64,000 nt of DNA from Methylohalomonas sp034521715 (lineage in GTDB: Bacteria; Pseudomonadota; Gammaproteobacteria; Methylohalomonadales; Methylohalomonadaceae), in assembly GCA_034521715.1 (NCBI GenBank), contig JAXHLY010000013.1, positions 124,001-188,000 on the forward strand. Direction: 5' to 3'. The notes under the pieces are model-generated. The model was not told where the DNA came from. It ran no database searches and was given only the letters and a program-made list of their open reading frames with translations. Shown piece after piece: positions 26,534 through 34,443 of the stretch. The position numbers were made by a program, and so were the translations under genes. The number at the start of each line of letters is the position of its first letter. The stretch's first letter is position 1.

Positions 26534-27484
26534 TCAGCGTACGACGGGGGAGCGTTTCGCGCCTTGCCGGCCGACCGGGTCCCAGGCCTCCCATTGCGGT
26601 GCCGGGCCGATGCGTTCGGCGAGGAAATCGACAAAACTGCGCACCTTGACCGGCAGATAACGCCTGTCCGGGTACAGCGCGGCAATGGCGTAGGGTTCCG
26701 GCTCGTAATCCGTCAGTACCGCCTGCAGCCGCCCGGCCTTGAGGTCGTTGCCGATCATGTAGGTCGGCAGCATGATCAGGCCGGTACCACTGAGTGCCAT
26801 ACGGTGTACGGCATCGCCAATATTGGATCGAAAGTTGCCAGTGACCTTGTAAAGCGTGTCGCCGCCGGGGCCGCGGAACGGCCATTCATCGCGCGGCGGA
26901 AAGCGCGAGCTCGTCAGGCAGTTGTGATCGGCCAGGTCTTCCGGTGTCTGCGGCGTGCCGTGTTTTTCCAGGTATGCCGGTGCACCGCTGACCACCAGGC
27001 GCGAATGCGCCAGCACGCGCGCGACCATGCTCGAGTCCGCCAGCCGGCCGACCTCGATCGCCAGGTCCATACCTTCCTCGACGACGCTGGCGGCATGATC
27101 GGTGAGCGTCAGCTCGACATGGACCTTCGGGTTGATCTGCATGAACTCGGCGATCAGCGGCACCAGGTGGAAGGCGCCGAACGACGGCGGGGCGTTCAGA
27201 CGCAGGATGCCGCGCGGCTCGCTGGTCAGCGTCGCCACCGATTCCTCGGCCTCGTCCAGTTCGCTGAGAATATGCTGCAGGCGCTCCAGGTAATCGGCGC
27301 CGGCCTCGGTCAGGCTGACCTGGCGGGTATTGCGGTTCAGCAGCCGCACCCCCAGCGATTCCTCCAGGTTCATGACATGCTTGCTGACCATGGCCCGCGA
27401 CATATCCAGTTCGCGCGCCGCGGCGGCAAACCCCCCGGCCCGCGCCACCCGCGTGAATACCTTCATGCTGGTCAATCGGTCCAT
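26534..27484 (-). CDS. LysR family transcriptional regulator
   Basis: N-terminal winged helix (MDRLTSMKVFTRVARAGGFA; ELDMSRAMVSKHVMNLEESLG), then the two-lobe effector domain (LRLNAPPSFGAFHLVPL). 316 aa, typical. It belongs to the CrgA/DmlR-like subgroup. It is divergent from the NTF2-like gene at 27747, and the twin palindromic promoter element in between is a candidate target. It could equally regulate the MddA-like gene downstream. Confidence 0.93.
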   Translation of the reverse strand: MDRLTSMKVFTRVARAGGFAAAARELDMSRAMVSKHVMNLEESLGVRLLNRNTRQVSLTEAGADYLERLQHILSELDEAEESVATLTSEPRGILRLNAPPSFGAFHLVPLIAEFMQINPKVHVELTLTDHAASVVEEGMDLAIEVGRLADSSMVARVLAHSRLVVSGAPAYLEKHGTPQTPEDLADHNCLTSSRFPPRDEWPFRGPGGDTLYKVTGNFRSNIGDAVHRMALSGTGLIMLPTYMIGNDLKAGRLQAVLTDYEPEPYAIAALYPDRRYLPVKVRSFVDFLAERIGPAPQWEAWDPVGRQGAKRSPVVR

Positions 27485-27584
27485 TTCCCGTTCCCCCTGT
27501 TATGCCGGCTCTCCAGGCCGCTGATCGGGCGGGTATTGCTGCTCACCCGCGTGCCTGATTCTCGCCTCAGTGCCCACTACTATT

Positions 27585-27648
27585 GTTTCCTGAAAAGAAA
27601 CTATGAGTCAACAATTAACTTGTTGTGTCCACTGAGGGTATCTACTAT
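27585..27648 (+). promoter_or_regulatory. Palindrome-plus-promoter element, copy 1
   Basis: GTTTC-N7-GAAAC at 27585-27601, then TTGTTG (27620-27625), 17 bp, TACTAT (27643-27648). The predicted transcript starts about 90 bases before the NTF2-like gene. A second copy with identical spacing lies at 28396. Confidence 0.65.
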
Positions 27649-27746
27649 GATTTGTGCATCGCAGCATTACGCTGAAGCAGAAGTGAAGTGACCAGCTGCG
27701 TTGACTTGAAACCCATTACCGGGCACCACGCCCAGGGAGAAACATC

Positions 27747-28208
27747 ATGAAGTCATCGCGCTTGATTATATTACTGACCAGCCTGGCTGTTGCCAGCGTC
27801 GGACTGGGCGCCCGCGTCGAGCCGACCGCCAGTGACATCGCCGATGCCGAAACCCGGAATATCGCCATTCAGAACCTGGCGTCCTGGAATATCGCCTTTA
27901 ATGGCGGCGGCCTCGACGACTATGCCGACCTTTACACCGAGGATGCCGTCCTCATAATGCCGTCGGGCGAGATCGCCAGCGGCGCGGAGATCCAGGATTT
28001 CTGGAAAATGATCTACGGTGTCGGTATCAACACCCACGCCCTGGATGTCACCACCATTAACGGCAACGACGGCCAGATCGTCGTCACCAGCCGCTGGGAA
28101 GCCCTGCGCTCCCCGGAAAATGACGTCATTTTCGAGGGCCGCATGATCAGTGTCCTCGAGAAGCAGTCCGACGGCCGCTGGCGAACCGCCTACCAGCGCT
28201 GGAATTAA
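27747..28208 (+). CDS. Secreted NTF2-like (SgcJ/DUF4440-type) protein
   Basis: Hydrophobic signal (MKSSRLIILLTSLAVASVGL), then an NTF2-like fold: NLASWNIAFNGGGLDDYADL, YTEDAVLIMPSGEIASG and a final RWRTAYQRWN. Such 150-aa proteins resemble ketosteroid isomerases but mostly have no assigned reaction. AGGGAG precedes the ATG. It is driven by the copy-1 promoter and followed by a series of stable hairpins and a terminator. A related gene is at 57177. Confidence 0.8.
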   Translation: MKSSRLIILLTSLAVASVGLGARVEPTASDIADAETRNIAIQNLASWNIAFNGGGLDDYADLYTEDAVLIMPSGEIASGAEIQDFWKMIYGVGINTHALDVTTINGNDGQIVVTSRWEALRSPENDVIFEGRMISVLEKQSDGRWRTAYQRWN

Positions 28209-28268
28209 TGGAACTCAGTGAGTTAGCCCATTGTTGTAACCTGCAGAGTTGACTCTGCCTTTGTAAAT

Positions 28269-28350
28269 GCGGGGACCCGGACTCCGACCGGTCCCCGCTG
28301 TCTCCCCCTGAGACAACCTGGCCCGGCGCACCAGCGCCGGGTTCTTTTTT
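28269..28350 (+). terminator. 3'UTR hairpins and terminator of the NTF2-like gene
   Basis: Three hairpins in a row: GCGGGGACC/GGTCCCCGC (28269-28298), GTCTC-CCCCT-GAGAC (28300-28314), and the terminator CCCGGCGC-ACCA-GCGCCGGG with TTCTTTTTT (28322-28350). The last two resemble the final two hairpins of the RNA at 28466. Confidence 0.85.
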
Positions 28351-28395
28351 ACGGGTTTTCGGGCGGAAGAGGTTGACGCACAAGGACATTATGCT

Positions 28396-28459
28396 GTTTC
28401 TCGAAAAGAAACAGTGAATCAACAAAATAATTATTGTGTCGACCAAAAGTCGCTACTAA
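28396..28459 (+). promoter_or_regulatory. Palindrome-plus-promoter element, copy 2
   Basis: GTTTC-N7-GAAAC at 28396-28412, TTATTG (28431-28436), 17 bp, TACTAA (28454-28459). Palindrome-to-promoter spacing is identical to copy 1. No protein gene follows; the 28466 RNA does. Confidence 0.65.
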
Positions 28460-28465
28460 TATATT

Positions 28466-28666
28466 GCACCGCAACAGAGGTGGTGTTCAGAAATCGTCCA
28501 CCACGCCGGCGCCGGACTCCGGTCCAGGCCGCGGCAAAAGAGGTTCCGTAACACTGAGGGTTCATCTCTCAGCCTCCTCTTGGTGAAGCCGCTTCCCCAA
28601 GCGATCTTCACTGTCTCACTCCCCTGAGACTCATTCCCCGGCGTTCCCCTGCGCCGGGTTTTTTTT
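28466..28666 (+). ncRNA. Candidate small RNA with C-rich hairpin loops
   Basis: Inferred 200-nt transcript between the copy-2 promoter and a strong terminator (stem 28637-28643/28652-28658, eight T). It contains no ATG. Three consecutive stem-loops expose C runs: CGCTT-CCCC-AAGCG inside an outer TGAAG/CTTCA stem (28584-28610), GTCTCA-CTCCCC-TGAGAC (28613-28630), and the terminator loop TTCCCCTG. A CCTCCTC stretch lies at 28574. Exposed C-rich loops can pair with Shine-Dalgarno sequences, as known for CcsR/cuckoo-type RNAs; similarity to those families is my inference. A 23-codon Arg-rich GTG frame near 28482 could be a leader peptide but is weak. Confidence 0.6.
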
Positions 28667-28726
28667 GCCTGAAATTTGTCGACATCCTTCCGGCCAGGGC
28701 CGGGCCTCCTGTAATTGATTCCAACC

Positions 28727-28783
28727 TGTGGGAGCGGACTGCGTCCGCGAATGAACGAATCGCCGATGGAATCGGCTCCCACG
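28727..28783. repeat. REP-like element
   Basis: TGTGGGAGCGGACTGCGTCC…CGCCGATGGAATCGGCTCCCACG: GCGGAC/GTCCGC and GCCGAT/ATCGGC hairpins within outer inverted arms. Confidence 0.85.
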
Positions 28784-28900
28784 GAGATCGGGGTCATGTT
28801 TCCTGCAGTATCCGTGACAATTTCGTTTATCATTCCGGGCAACGTAAGCAATTCTTGCATCGCTTGCCAGCAAATTACTGAACCCACAGACTGTCGACCT

Positions 28901-29188
28901 ATGTACGTCATCCTCGGCCTGCTGCTCATCATCCCCACCCTGATCGGGCTCGTCCGCGCCTGGTATAAGCTCGTGCGCTGGGGCGAAATCCACATCAAGC
29001 CGCGCTTCGGTGATCGCCATGGCTTCATCATCTCGGCCGTGCTCCTGCCGCTGGCCTTCGCCGTTGTCCTGACGATCGCCACGATCATCCTCGGCCGCTA
29101 TTACGGTGCCTACCTGTTCGGCGGCGTCCTGGTTGCGTTCGCCCTCTACGGCATCTTCTGGCTGTACATGCGCTACATCTGGCGCTGA
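28901..29188 (+). CDS. Small membrane protein, 95 aa
   Basis: Three hydrophobic segments (MYVILGLLLIIPTLIGLVRA; FIISAVLLPLAFAVVLTIAT; YLFGGVLVAFALYGIFWLYM), with a charged loop between the first two. Not recognised. No clear ribosome site before the ATG at 28901; it starts about 120 bp after a REP-like element. Confidence 0.6.
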   Translation: MYVILGLLLIIPTLIGLVRAWYKLVRWGEIHIKPRFGDRHGFIISAVLLPLAFAVVLTIATIILGRYYGAYLFGGVLVAFALYGIFWLYMRYIWR

Positions 29189-29221
29189 TCGATTATTCTT
29201 TACCACTCATGGTAAGGGTTT

Positions 29222-29279
29222 CTGTGGCAGCGGACTGCGTCTGTGATTGAATGAGTCGCCGATTGAATCGGCTCCCGCA
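29222..29279. repeat. REP-like element, degenerate
   Basis: CTGTGGCAGCGGACTGCGTC…CGCCGATTGAATCGGCTCCCG. Confidence 0.7.
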
Positions 29280-29356
29280 AGCGTTCGAGGGGGAGACGAC
29301 GAACCAACTGCCTGCCGGCAGTTCGAACGAAATGAAAAATCCTATATCTTATCTTT

Positions 29357-29764
29357 ATGCTTGAATGGTTACAGACCTACGAATACGCTTACTGGTGGCT
29401 GTTCGCGTTTTCCCTGCTCACCTTTTTCGGCACACTCATCGCCGTGCCCATGCTGCTGGTGCGCATACCGCGTGACTACTTCGCCCATGAAAAACGCGAA
29501 CGCCTCACACAACGCAATCACAATATCCTGAGCAAAACCTTTCTCGTCGTCATCAAGAACGCCATCGGCTGTGTTCTCGTCTTCATGGGCATCATCATGC
29601 TGTTCACGCCGGGGCAGGGCATCATTACCATCCTCGTCGGTCTCATGCTGCTGAACTACCCCGGCAAATACCGGCTCGAACGCTGGATCGTCTCGCGCCC
29701 GGCCGTATTCCGCACCATCAACTGGCTGCGCCGCCGCGCCCGCCGCGAACCGCTGGTCCTGTGA
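29357..29764 (+). CDS. PGPGW-type membrane protein, 135 aa
   Basis: Three membrane segments. FTPGQGIITILVGLMLLNYP followed by K-Y-R-L-E-R-W matches the PGPGW motif region of this small transmembrane family. A basic tail (NWLRRRARREPLVL) ends the protein. No known role. Confidence 0.75.
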   Translation: MLEWLQTYEYAYWWLFAFSLLTFFGTLIAVPMLLVRIPRDYFAHEKRERLTQRNHNILSKTFLVVIKNAIGCVLVFMGIIMLFTPGQGIITILVGLMLLNYPGKYRLERWIVSRPAVFRTINWLRRRARREPLVL

Positions 29765-29955
29765 GTCATGTCGCGAAATCCCCGGAAGGGGAGGCGGCAG
29801 AGGTGATGTCATAATTGCCGGAAACCCACGGTCCACTATCCGTGTCATAAACTAATAAGGGGTGCATGTTGAGGGATATCCTTTAAACATCATAAAACCC
29901 GGCACCAACACCCGCCACAGGCTGGTGCAGGTGACCGCAGCAACGGGACAGACAA

Positions 29956-30423
29956 ATGCAAACCATCAACCTGAAGACACTGATTATTTCCGCCGTAATG
30001 CTGGGCCTGCTGGCCGGCTGCACGACCATGACCCGGCATTACAGCGAGATCGGCACGCCGGACCTGGATTACATCGCGATGATTCGCACCAATCGCGCCA
30101 ACAGCTCCGAAGTGGTTTATAACTCCGAGATCTGCAAGGAAATCGGCGAGGCCTGCGGCTTCTTCCGCAGCCAGGCCTACGCGCACCTGCCGCTCAACCA
30201 CCGGCCGTTCCTGCCGCCGGATCATTACGCGGCCTCCCACGAGCGTGCCGCCGACTGCTGGGCTGCGCGCAATGCCGGCAGCCGCGAGGTCGCCGCCGCC
30301 GTGCAGCTGCTATCGGACAGGGAACGCTATCAGGGCCTGCCCATCACCGGCGACCCGGCAGCGCGCGCCGAGCGCATCAAGGCCTGCGCCATGGAGGCCG
30401 GCAACTGGTCCGGAAACACCTGA
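29956..30423 (+). CDS. Lipoprotein of unknown function, 155 aa
   Basis: Type II signal peptide with lipobox LLAGC near residue 22. The mature part has five further Cys (EICKEIGEACGFF; RAADCWAARN; IKACAMEAG), so disulfides are likely in the periplasm. Not recognised. Confidence 0.7.
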   Translation: MQTINLKTLIISAVMLGLLAGCTTMTRHYSEIGTPDLDYIAMIRTNRANSSEVVYNSEICKEIGEACGFFRSQAYAHLPLNHRPFLPPDHYAASHERAADCWAARNAGSREVAAAVQLLSDRERYQGLPITGDPAARAERIKACAMEAGNWSGNT

Positions 30424-30592
30424 TCCTGATATGCCTCCCCGCTTGAAGGCCGGATGTTGGAAGGGAGTAAGCAATCAACAGCGCGTCAGCACACCTTGTC
30501 CCTTTCCCGTTGCGGGGGAGACAGGGTGGATGTCATACCGATCCTGAGCCGGTATCCCGTCAAAGGAAAACCCCCAGGTAGGCGGTGGATGA

Positions 30593-31150
30593 CTATTTCT
30601 TTATCTTCGTGATCTTGGAGCCTTCCAGCGTCAGGTTGTACATCAATCCCTTGTTACTGAAAACAAAGCCGACGATCGGATCATCAAAATTCACGCTGTT
30701 GATATCCTTGCCGGCGCCCAGCTCGACCAGCGCGACGGAACCATCGACACCGATTTCAAAACCGCTGCTGCTGCGGAAGTTGTCCAGCGCCGGCTGTTCC
30801 AGGAATATCAGCATGACGGTCTTGAACTGCGCACCGATCTGGAAACCGATAGAAGCGCCCGCTGTGCTGTAGTAATCCACGGTTTTGCCATCGATGCGCA
30901 GGGCACCCTCGCCGTATTCGCCGCCGATGCCGAAACCGGCCTTGACCACGTCCGGGAACACCAGCACACCCTTGGCCTTTTCCAGAAAGCGTTCACCGCC
31001 CATCACTTCATCCTTGAATCTTTCCAGGGACGTGTCGACCTTGATGTCGATTTCCGTGGCGGAGGCGGCCTGCGCGATGCCGGGCGCGAGACCGAGACAG
31101 GCCAGCAGGAACAGCAGTGACGGCGTGACAGTAAAGGATGTTTTACGCAT
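30593..31150 (-). CDS. SYLF (YSC84-type) lipid-binding domain protein
   Basis: Signal peptide ending GIAQAA, then the SYLF domain: FLEKAKGVLVFPDVVKAGFG, IGGEYGEGALRIDG, YYSTAGASIGFQIGAQ and FSNKGLMYNLTLEGSKITKI. 185 aa. The domain binds phosphoinositides in eukaryotes; the bacterial secreted forms have no assigned role. Confidence 0.88.
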   Translation of the reverse strand: MRKTSFTVTPSLLFLLACLGLAPGIAQAASATEIDIKVDTSLERFKDEVMGGERFLEKAKGVLVFPDVVKAGFGIGGEYGEGALRIDGKTVDYYSTAGASIGFQIGAQFKTVMLIFLEQPALDNFRSSSGFEIGVDGSVALVELGAGKDINSVNFDDPIVGFVFSNKGLMYNLTLEGSKITKIKK

Positions 31151-31260
31151 GGCTTCTGATCCCCCGTTTGAGTGATAGCCGGTGATGGCCCGATACCGGC
31201 ATGGTAACCATATCCCTGCCGGTGGGGAAGGAGGGGTGATCACCCGGTAGTGACGCAGTC

Positions 31261-31410
31261 TGTCATTTCGAGCCATGTCCCGAGCGTATGCGAGGGAGGC
31301 AGCGAGAAACCCCTGTCTCGACCGCAGTGAGGGATCTTCAAAAACATTCCTCGCTGCGTACGGGACGCCTGCGGCGGATTTATCAGTCACTTCGTTCCTT
31401 CGAAATGACA
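31261..31410. repeat. TGTCATTTCGA inverted-repeat element
   Basis: TGTCATTTCGA (31261-31271) and TCGAAATGACA (31400-31410) bound about 150 bp with an internal GAGGGATCTTC. Same dispersed family as the cores of the two MITE-like elements. Confidence 0.7.
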
Positions 31411-31463
31411 GCCTGGAGTGCGTAGATTTCGAACCTAGCCACTACCGAACATCTCGATGCGGT

Positions 31464-32144
31464 TCAGGATTTGCGCCTGCGGGGCCGGCCGCGCCGGAAC
31501 AGGCGCGGATTCTTACTGAAAAAATGATGAATCCAGCGCTCCAGGAAGGATTCACTCTCCTTGTGCTTGATCCAGCCGTAACCGAGCACGGAGATGACCA
31601 GCACGCCGACGGCATCGACGATCAGGTCCCACATGGTGTCTCGCAGACTCTTCTGCATGTTCAGGCCGAACAGCGAATCCATCGCGAACTCGAAGATTTC
31701 CCACATCGCACCGATGCCGACGGCGAACATGAAGGCAAACAGGGCGACAAAGCCCGGCTTGATATGGAATTCGAGGTCTTCCTTCTCGTTGAGCACGTAT
31801 ACCAGCAGGAAGCCGAGAATCCCCAGCAGGAAGCCGGAGATGGTATGCAGCACGGCATCCCACCACCAGAAGCGCACGTAGTAGGCATGTATTTCGCCCA
31901 GGAACAGCGAGGCAAAAATGAAAATCACCGCCAGCGCCTCGAACTCGGCCGGGATATAGACCCGGAAGCGGCGGCCGAGCACCAGGGGCAGAAATGTAAT
32001 GCCGAGTATCACCGCCACCGCCAGCGCATTCAGCCACTGCTGCCCCCACAGTGCCAGCCACAGGCCGACAAGCAGAATGAGTTTCAGTACCAGCGTGATG
32101 CGGTGGTGAATCGTGGTTTCGCTGATTGGCTGCTGGTCAGTCAT
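31464..32144 (-). CDS. Polytopic membrane protein, DUF2238-like
   Basis: About six membrane helices in 226 aa, with WWWDAVLHTISGFLLGILGF and the acidic AMWEIFEFAMDSLFG, then DTMWDLIVDAVGVLV. These conserved H, E and D residues inside helices resemble the YjdF/DUF2238 group. Ends with a basic tail (FRRGRPRRRKS). Function unknown. Confidence 0.7.
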   Translation of the reverse strand: MTDQQPISETTIHHRITLVLKLILLVGLWLALWGQQWLNALAVAVILGITFLPLVLGRRFRVYIPAEFEALAVIFIFASLFLGEIHAYYVRFWWWDAVLHTISGFLLGILGFLLVYVLNEKEDLEFHIKPGFVALFAFMFAVGIGAMWEIFEFAMDSLFGLNMQKSLRDTMWDLIVDAVGVLVISVLGYGWIKHKESESFLERWIHHFFSKNPRLFRRGRPRRRKS

Positions 32145-32322
32145 GGTTCACGGCTCGCGAAATTCGGGGACAGTGTACCGATTTCCGTGCATCGGAAAAT
32201 ACAATGGCGGCATCCCGGCTCCACTGCAGAGGCCAGGCCCGGAACACGGTCCATGGGATGGCGTGCATCGGCCGTGGTTCGCACGGCCGCCAGGGGTATG
32301 GTGTAAGTTGCTGATAAACTAA
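32145..32322. other. Intergenic, no gene seen
   Basis: Part of the 500-bp gap before the glycine-zipper gene. Apart from the MITE-like element and the CRP-type box listed separately, nothing coding is evident up to 32644. Confidence 0.5.
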
Positions 32323-32452
32323 GGAGGCTCTGAATAATTTGTCATTTCGAGCGAAGCGAGAAATCCTTGTGCAGATTGTTGCTTGTAACTCAATGAGTTA
32401 AAAGATTTCTCCCGTTGGTCGAAATGACACGAGAGAATTATTCAGAGCCTCC
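32323..32452. mobile_element. MITE-like element, copy 1
   Basis: Perfect 17-bp terminal inverted repeats GGAGGCTCTGAATAATT / AATTATTCAGAGCCTCC enclose subterminal TGTCATTTCGA / TCGAAATGACA and no coding sequence (130 bp). A second copy is at 53563-53716. Confidence 0.75.
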
Positions 32453-32525
32453 CTGAATATAAAAGATATTCCCATGGCGGGGAAAGCGCTCCCCCTGTGG
32501 CCAGGTATGCGATGGACGGGAAAGT

Positions 32526-32541
32526 TGTGATCGGGATCACA
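32526..32541. promoter_or_regulatory. CRP/Vfr-type box
   Basis: Exact TGTGA-N6-TCACA, about 105 bp before the glycine-zipper gene. Confidence 0.5.
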
Positions 32542-32644
32542 CATCATGGCGCAGCTTCCATAATCAATGCACGATCAGGGCCTAATCTCCTGACTGAAAG
32601 CTGTCCAAAATACCGGACGCAATCTGCTTAGGAGGTAATGTGCC

Positions 32645-33056
32645 ATGAAAAGCAAACTGTTTGGACTCATCAGTCTGATGCTGCTGTCATCGACGGCACT
32701 GGCCGACCACGGCCATCGTAATCTCAGTACCGATGCCGCGATCGGTGGTGGACTTGGTGGTGCCGTGGGCGGTCTGCTGGGTGCTGAACTCGGCGGCCGT
32801 GATGGCGCCATCGTGGGTTCCGGTGTCGGTGCCATACTCGGTACCAGCATGACCACGCGGGATTATTACCAACCGCGCGGCAGACCAGCGCGTACATTAT
32901 GATGACCGTCGTTACTCCCACAAGCGCCGGCATCATTACCAGCCGCGCAAGTATCATGGTTACCGGCAGTATGACCGTCACCGCGGCAAGCATCACTACC
33001 GCTCCGCTCGCGGCTTCTGCCCTCCGGGCCTTGCCAAGAAGGGCTGGTGCCATTAA
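32645..33056 (+). CDS. Secreted glycine-zipper protein, frameshifted
   Basis: Signal peptide (MKSKLFGLISLMLLSSTALA), then a glycine zipper (AAIGGGLGGAVGGLLGAELG), suggesting membrane or self association. The first frame ends at 32902. The neighbouring frame continues with a His/Arg/Tyr-rich stretch (YDDRRYSHKRRHHYQPRKYH) and ends CPPGLAKKGWCH, the C-terminus usual for this glycine-zipper/RcnB-like group, at 33056. One indel near 32880 explains the break. AGGAGG lies about 10 bases upstream. Confidence 0.72.
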
Positions 33057-33095
33057 ACACAACACCCTGACCTGAAAGCTGTAGCTTGACCGCAA

Positions 33096-33125
33096 ACGAT
33101 CCGGCGCCAGGCCGGATCGTTTTTC
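33096..33125 (+). terminator. Rho-independent terminator
   Basis: ACGATCCGG/CCGGATCGT stem, 7-nt loop, then TTTTTCTTT, after the glycine-zipper gene. Confidence 0.88.
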
Positions 33126-33199
33126 TTTATCGTCATACTGGCTAAAGCCTGTACCAGCATAGAGTCAATAAAATTCCACGCCTCAGGGATAGGAGGACT

Positions 33200-33420
33200 T
33201 GTAGGAGCGGACTGTGTCCGCGAATATTCCAGTCGCCGATGGTAATCGGCTCCCACAGAGGTTTAGAGTATCTCCTGATCCTGTAGGAGCGGACTGTGTC
33301 CGCGAATACTCCAGTCGCCGATGGTAATCGGCTCCCACAGAGGTTTAGAGTATCTCCTGATCCTGTGGGAGCGGACTGTGTCCGCGATTGAACTTGGAGC
33401 CGATACAATCGGCTCCCGCG
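33200..33420. repeat. Three tandem REP-like units, period about 82 bp
   Basis: Units begin at about 33200, 33282 and 33364; each has GTAGGAGCGGACTGTGTCCG … GCCGATGGTAATCGGCTCCC. The spacer GAGGTTTAGAGTATCTCCTG is also repeated. The gap 33126-33603 holds no gene; a CCCTTTGGGAGAAGG word lies near 33560. Confidence 0.88.
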
Positions 33421-33603
33421 CTGAGCGGGAATGGGGCTGATAAGATGAACATAATGAGATTGACAGTCCACTGGATTCCCGTTCCGGTATCGAGCTGCAC
33501 GTAGAAGCCGGGAATGAGGGCCGATCACCAACAGTGCGAAGCACACTTCGTCTCTTCTCCCTTTGGGAGAAGGAAGGATGAGGGCAATTAATCAACCCAC
33601 CAA

Positions 33604-34239
33604 CTAAGGCAACTTATCCTCCTCAAATTCCTCATCCTCCCACTCATAACGCTTGCGCTCCGGCAACGGATCCAGCCCTTTCAACACAAACGCACATATC
33701 ACACCCGCAAGCGCCCCGAACAAGTGATACTCGAACGAAATCCCCGGCGCCAACGGAAACACACCCCAGATCATCCCCCCGTAAAGAAAGAACACCAATA
33801 GCGTTAAAGCAATCGACTGCCGGTCACGCCTCAGAATCCCGATTATGAAAAGATAAAACAGCATCCCGTAAGTCAACCCGCTGGCCCCGATATGAATGGA
33901 CTCCCGCGCAAATAGCCATACACCGAGCCCCGAACCCAGCCAGATCACCGGGATCGCAATGCGCGCCGCCCGCGGCGTGATGTAAATCAGTGCCGTGCCC
34001 AGTATCAATAACGGCAGCGTATTGCTGATCAGGTGACCCCACGAACCATGCACCAGCGGCGCGGTCAGGACCCCGACCAGACCGCCCGCAACAAGAGGAC
34101 GTATGCCCAGCGACGCCAGGTTCAGATCGGCCACAAGGGCAACGATATGGATGAGCCAGGCAACCACCACACAGCCGAACACACCGGCCGCAATGCGCTG
34201 CGAGCGGTAAATTTCCTTATTATGCTGTTCCGTGACCAT
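33604..34239 (-). CDS. Rhomboid family intramembrane serine protease
   Basis: Six to seven membrane helices in 211 aa. The catalytic dyad is visible: Ser120 in HIGASGLTYGM and His172 in SFEYHLFGALAG. The supporting HGSWGHLISN motif of helix 2 is also present. The acidic C-terminal tail (YEWEDEEFEEDKLP) is cytoplasmic or flexible. It cleaves single-pass membrane proteins; the substrate is unknown. It marks the left edge of core chromosome before the defence island. Confidence 0.92.
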   Translation of the reverse strand: MVTEQHNKEIYRSQRIAAGVFGCVVVAWLIHIVALVADLNLASLGIRPLVAGGLVGVLTAPLVHGSWGHLISNTLPLLILGTALIYITPRAARIAIPVIWLGSGLGVWLFARESIHIGASGLTYGMLFYLFIIGILRRDRQSIALTLLVFFLYGGMIWGVFPLAPGISFEYHLFGALAGVICAFVLKGLDPLPERKRYEWEDEEFEEDKLP

Positions 34240-34261
34240 GGGCTTTTCGAACTCTATGAGA

Positions 34262-34330
34262 AATCTTCACCGTCATGCTGGCGAAAGCATGTGCTGGCAT
34301 GTTGTAAGCCAGTACCAGCATCCAGTAAAA
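34262..34330. repeat. CATGCTGGC…GCCAGTACCAGCAT dispersed repeat
   Basis: GTCATGCTGGCGAAAGCATG then TGCTGGCATG…GTACCAGCATCCAG. Related copies near 33128, 53467-53524, 54600-54655 and 62050-62090. Confidence 0.65.
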
Positions 34331-34443
34331 AATATCACCTTGGATTTCTTTCGCCTTGAGAACCAAGGCGGGAAGGGAGAGGGCTGGGCTCATCCCTGGC
34401 ATCCTGGAGAGGACAGGGTGAGAGCATATTGTACTTGCCTGTT

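Noticed and set aside
26564..27691. 375-codon plus-strand frame
   Set aside because: Antisense of the LysR gene, with a composition typical of GC-rich shadow frames (many R, Q, H).
28482..28553. 23-codon Arg-rich reading frame inside the sRNA candidate as a definite gene
   Set aside because: GTG start with only a weak purine stretch upstream; not enough to call a protein.
33200..33420. CRISPR array
   Set aside because: The units repeat including their spacers and contain palindromic REP cores, so there are no unique spacers; no cas genes nearby.
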